The position numbers and the translations under genes were made by a program. Below the pieces are notes generated by a model that searched no databases, was not told the DNA's origin, and worked only from the letters and a program-made list of their open reading frames with translations. Below are positions 30,018 to 32,403 of a stretch of DNA of 32,403 nt, piece by piece (position 1 is the stretch's first letter; the number at the start of each line of letters is the position of its first letter). This DNA is from Mucilaginibacter_A sp964244955 (GTDB lineage: Bacteria > Bacteroidota > Bacteroidia > Sphingobacteriales > Sphingobacteriaceae). The DNA lies in assembly GCA_964244955.1 (NCBI GenBank), contig CAXTKQ010000030.1:1-32403 (forward strand), read 5' to 3'.

Positions 30018-30055
30018 CAAAAGGGGTTTCTCGCAAAGAAATCCCTTTCTTTTTG
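30018..30055 (+). terminator. Rho-independent terminator
   Basis: AAAAGGGGTTTCT, loop CGCAA, AGAAATCCCTTT, then CTTTTTG: a stem of about 12 bp with one G-T pair and a T-rich tail. It lies 180 nt after hppA and 62 nt before the CAT-type permease, probably ending the hppA transcript. Confidence 0.8.
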
Positions 30056-30069
30056 TCAGTAAATTTAAT

Positions 30070-30077
30070 TACGTTTG
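30070..30077 (+). promoter_or_regulatory. -7 box of the CAT-type permease promoter
   Basis: TACGTTTG is an exact TAnnTTTG, 39 nt before the ATG at 30117. A TTTG at 30052 could be the -33 element but the 14-nt spacing is short. Confidence 0.4.
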
Positions 30078-30116
30078 GAATTACAGATAAAATCAACCAA
30101 ATAAATAAAAAACTAC

Positions 30117-31628
30117 ATGAGTCTATTTTTAAAAAAGCCCATCAGTACGCTCATGGCCGAATCGGCAGAGTCTGAAAAAAGCCTGAAACGTACATTAACA
30201 GCAGGTTCTTTAATTGCTTTAGGAATCGGTGCCATCATCGGTGCAGGTTTGTTTGTACGTACTGCTGCAGCGGCTGCGCAAAACGCCGGCCCATCTGTAA
30301 CTTATGGTTTTATTGTAGCTGCAATCGGCTGCGCACTGGCCGGACTTTGCTATGCAGAACTTTCCTCTTCCATCCCAATTGCCGGCAGTGCTTATACATA
30401 TAGCTATGCAACGATGGGCGAATTAATCGCCTGGATTATTGGTTGGGATTTGATTTTGGAATATGCCGTAGGCGCTGCAACCGTTGGTATTGCCTGGAGC
30501 GAATATTTGAACAGGTTATTGGGCGATGTATTGGGCGTTGCCGAAATACCATATCAATGGTGCCATTCGCCTTTTCAGCATTCTGGGGATATGCATGGTA
30601 TTATCAATTTGCCTGCACTGTTTATCGTGATTATTTTAACCATGTTATTGATCCGCGGAACGCAGGAATCTGCTTTGGTAAACGGCATTATTGTAATTAC
30701 CAAAGTTTCCATTGTAATTTTAATTATTGTTTTGGGTTGGCGATTCATCAATCCAGCCAACCATACACCATACATTCCTGAAGCAACCACTTATGTTGAC
30801 CCTGACGGACTTCCGCATAATTTCGGCGGTTTTTGGGGGATTATTGGCGCGGCGGGCGTTGTGTTTTTTGCATTTATCGGTTTTGATGCGGTAAGTACCA
30901 CAGCCCAAGAAGCAAAAAACCCGAAACGTGATATGCCAATTGGTATTTTAGGATCATTGGCCATCTGTACGGTATTGTACATTCTTTTTGCACATGTATT
31001 GACCGGAATGGCAACTGTTCAGGATTTCAGGACTTCCGGGAAAGAAGCTTCCGTAGTTTTTGTTATCAACAAATATATGGTTGGTTATGGTTGGTTAAGC
31101 AAATTGGTAACTATAGCTATCCTGGCCGGTTTTTCTTCTGTAATTTTGGTGATGCTTTTAGGCCAGTCGCGGGTGTTTTACTCCATGAGCCGGGATGGTT
31201 TATTGCCAAAAGTCTTTAGCGAAATACACCCGGTTTATAAAACACCTTATAAAGCAAGCTGGTTTATTTTGATTTTGGTTGGCTTGTTTGCCGCTTTCGT
31301 TCCGGGGGATATTGTGGGCGATATGACCAGCATCGGAACATTGTTTGCTTTCATCTTAGTGTGTATCGCTGTGGTTGTACTGCGCAAAACTAACCCGGAG
31401 CTAAAACGCGAGTTTAAAACGCCGTGGGTTCCTTTCGTTCCGATTTTGGGCGCCGTTGTTTGCGGAATAATGATTTTAGGTTTAGGCTGGCCGAACTGGC
31501 TGCGGTTAATTCTTTGGTTATTAATTGGCTTCGTTATCTACTTCAGCTACAGCAAAAAACATTCTGTACTTCAAAATAAAAGCAATCTGATCGATCCTAT
31601 TGATCCTCCAAAAACACCTTTTGTTTAA
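30117..31628 (+). CDS. APC superfamily permease, cationic amino acid transporter (CAT) type
   Basis: 503 residues with about 12-13 hydrophobic segments. The N-terminal LIALGIGAIIGAGLFVRTA is the APC substrate-binding first helix. PSVTYGFIVAAIGCALAGLC, YAELSSSIPIAGSAYTYSYA and GELIAWIIGWDLILEYAVGA, with FFAFIGFDAVSTTAQEAKNP later, are hallmarks of the CAT/YfnA branch. Likely imports amino acids; the specificity is not visible. ATG start at 30117 with a -7 box 39 nt upstream; a perfect terminator follows. Confidence 0.93.
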   Translation: MSLFLKKPISTLMAESAESEKSLKRTLTAGSLIALGIGAIIGAGLFVRTAAAAAQNAGPSVTYGFIVAAIGCALAGLCYAELSSSIPIAGSAYTYSYATMGELIAWIIGWDLILEYAVGAATVGIAWSEYLNRLLGDVLGVAEIPYQWCHSPFQHSGDMHGIINLPALFIVIILTMLLIRGTQESALVNGIIVITKVSIVILIIVLGWRFINPANHTPYIPEATTYVDPDGLPHNFGGFWGIIGAAGVVFFAFIGFDAVSTTAQEAKNPKRDMPIGILGSLAICTVLYILFAHVLTGMATVQDFRTSGKEASVVFVINKYMVGYGWLSKLVTIAILAGFSSVILVMLLGQSRVFYSMSRDGLLPKVFSEIHPVYKTPYKASWFILILVGLFAAFVPGDIVGDMTSIGTLFAFILVCIAVVVLRKTNPELKREFKTPWVPFVPILGAVVCGIMILGLGWPNWLRLILWLLIGFVIYFSYSKKHSVLQNKSNLIDPIDPPKTPFV

Positions 31629-31644
31629 AACAAGAATTAATTCA

Positions 31645-31680
31645 ACTAAAAAAGGTTCTGCTCGCAGAACCTTTTTTAGT
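31645..31680 (+). terminator. Rho-independent terminator after the CAT-type permease
   Basis: ACTAAAAAAGGTTCTG, loop CTCG, CAGAACCTTTTTTAGT: a perfect 16-bp stem with U-tract, 17 nt after the stop. Symmetric, so probably active in both directions. Confidence 0.93.
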
Positions 31681-31684
31681 TTTG
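31677..31684 (+). promoter_or_regulatory. -7 box of the MFS transporter promoter
   Basis: TAGTTTTG is an exact TAnnTTTG, 30 nt before the ATG at 31714, and overlaps the T-run of the preceding terminator. No clear -33 TTTG is seen at the right distance. Confidence 0.35.
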
Positions 31685-31713
31685 ATACTTTGTTTATCTA
31701 CCAATAAAACCTG

Positions 31714-32403
31714 ATGAAAAAAAATAAAAATTTGTGGACTTTAGTTTTCATCTGTGTCATCAATTCGTTGGGGTTTGGCATCATTGTTCCGCTCATTTAT
31801 CCATACGGCAAGCAGTTTGGCATGACCGAACAAATGTTGGGCTTGCTAACGGCCTCTTTTTCCGTTGCCCAGTTTTTTGCCACACCGGTTTTAGGTTCTT
31901 TGTCTGATAAATATGGCCGCAAACCTTTGCTCATCATCAGCCTTATTGGCACTTGTGTTTCCTTTGTTTTGTTTGCGCAGGCACGAAGCCTGATCATGCT
32001 TTTTGCCGCCCGTATTTTGGATGGCATTACAGGCGGCAATATTTCTGTGGCCCAGGCCATGGTTTCTGATACTTCTTCCCCTGAAGACCGCGCTAAAAAT
32101 TTCGGTATCCTCGGTTCGGCCTTTGGTTTTGGCTTTGTTATCGGCCCGGCAATTGGCGGCGTAATGAGCAAGATTAGCTTACAGGCACCGTTTTATTTTT
32201 CGGCGGCCATTGCCTTGGTTGGTATTTTGTGCGCACACTTTTTTTTAAAAGAAACCAATTCTACCCATGAGCGTAAGAACGACAGTAAGTTTGAGTTTAA
32301 ATCCTTAATCACCGTTTTAAAAGCACCGGTTATCGGCAATGCTATTTTTATCGGCTTTTTATTAACAACAGCGCAGTTTGCAATGATCATCGGTTTCCAA
32401 ACC
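31714..32403 (+). CDS. MFS transporter (TetA-like), 5' part only
   Basis: The ATG at 31714 (MKKNKNLWTLVFICVINSLG) opens a frame of 230 codons that runs off the right edge. Visible are the first six to seven membrane helices and the MFS motif A loop GSLSDKYGRKPLLIISLIG between helices 2 and 3; GLLTASFSVAQFFATPVLGS precedes it and GFGFVIGPAIGGV is the antiporter-type motif C in helix 5. The layout is that of a 12-helix TetA/multidrug proton antiporter, but the Bacteroidota members are often of unknown substrate. Confidence 0.9.
   Translation, partial: MKKNKNLWTLVFICVINSLGFGIIVPLIYPYGKQFGMTEQMLGLLTASFSVAQFFATPVLGSLSDKYGRKPLLIISLIGTCVSFVLFAQARSLIMLFAARILDGITGGNISVAQAMVSDTSSPEDRAKNFGILGSAFGFGFVIGPAIGGVMSKISLQAPFYFSAAIALVGILCAHFFLKETNSTHERKNDSKFEFKSLITVLKAPVIGNAIFIGFLLTTAQFAMIIGFQT

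Noticed and set aside
1..32403. Prophage, integrative element, tRNA or rRNA genes
   Set aside because: No integrase, transposase, structural phage gene, cloverleaf or rRNA sequence was recognised on either strand.

Overview
The window reads as chromosome of a Bacteroidota bacterium, most likely family Sphingobacteriaceae (Mucilaginibacter/Pedobacter-like; inferred from protein families, not from a marker gene). Evidence: a type IX secretion C-terminal sorting domain on a subtilase, a TonB-dependent receptor behind a cobalamin riboswitch, a Thermus-type long isocitrate dehydrogenase, Bacteroidota-style -7 boxes (TAnnTTTG) and few Shine-Dalgarno sequences. No tRNA, rRNA, CRISPR array, transposase or phage gene was seen.

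Layout. 1-3100: 5' part of an ABC-F ATPase gene (runs off the left edge), a gene remnant, an EamA transporter interrupted by one in-frame stop, a zinc-less class III sirtuin, then a gene-free stretch with two repeat types. 3129-6690: a minus-strand cluster read from a cobalamin riboswitch: BtuB-like receptor, DUF6580 membrane protein, CPBP protease. 6891-13770: housekeeping genes (yqgE, purE/purK, isocitrate dehydrogenase with a probable C-terminal frameshift, AI-2E family permease, bioB). 13963-17168: an A+T-rich minus-strand operon of two small lipoproteins and a secreted S8 protease, with a decayed piece of a second S8 gene just upstream. 17538-21679: a large secreted metzincin-like protease, a Gly/Tyr-rich envelope protein, a DUF2945 protein. 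21842-25937: lepB, an A+T-rich islet (secreted unknown, FRG-domain protein, truncated HigA-like antitoxin), dacB. 25930-32403: APC permease overlapping dacB, K+-dependent-type membrane pyrophosphatase, CAT-type APC permease, 5' part of an MFS transporter gene.

The most striking feature is not a gene. A ~26-nt sequence, ATGCTTCTTTTAYC followed by a short spacer and TAAAAATT, occurs about 21 times, in both orientations, at almost every ordinary gene boundary (about once per 1.5 kb), with a few more copies of a sister form, ATACTGTTTTTAYC. Copies form an inverted pair (29888-29979), flank a 92-nt hairpin repeat in three composite units, overlap start or stop codons (sirtuin; APC permease/dacB), and flank the A+T-rich S8 operon as direct repeats. 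I do not recognise it as a described element.
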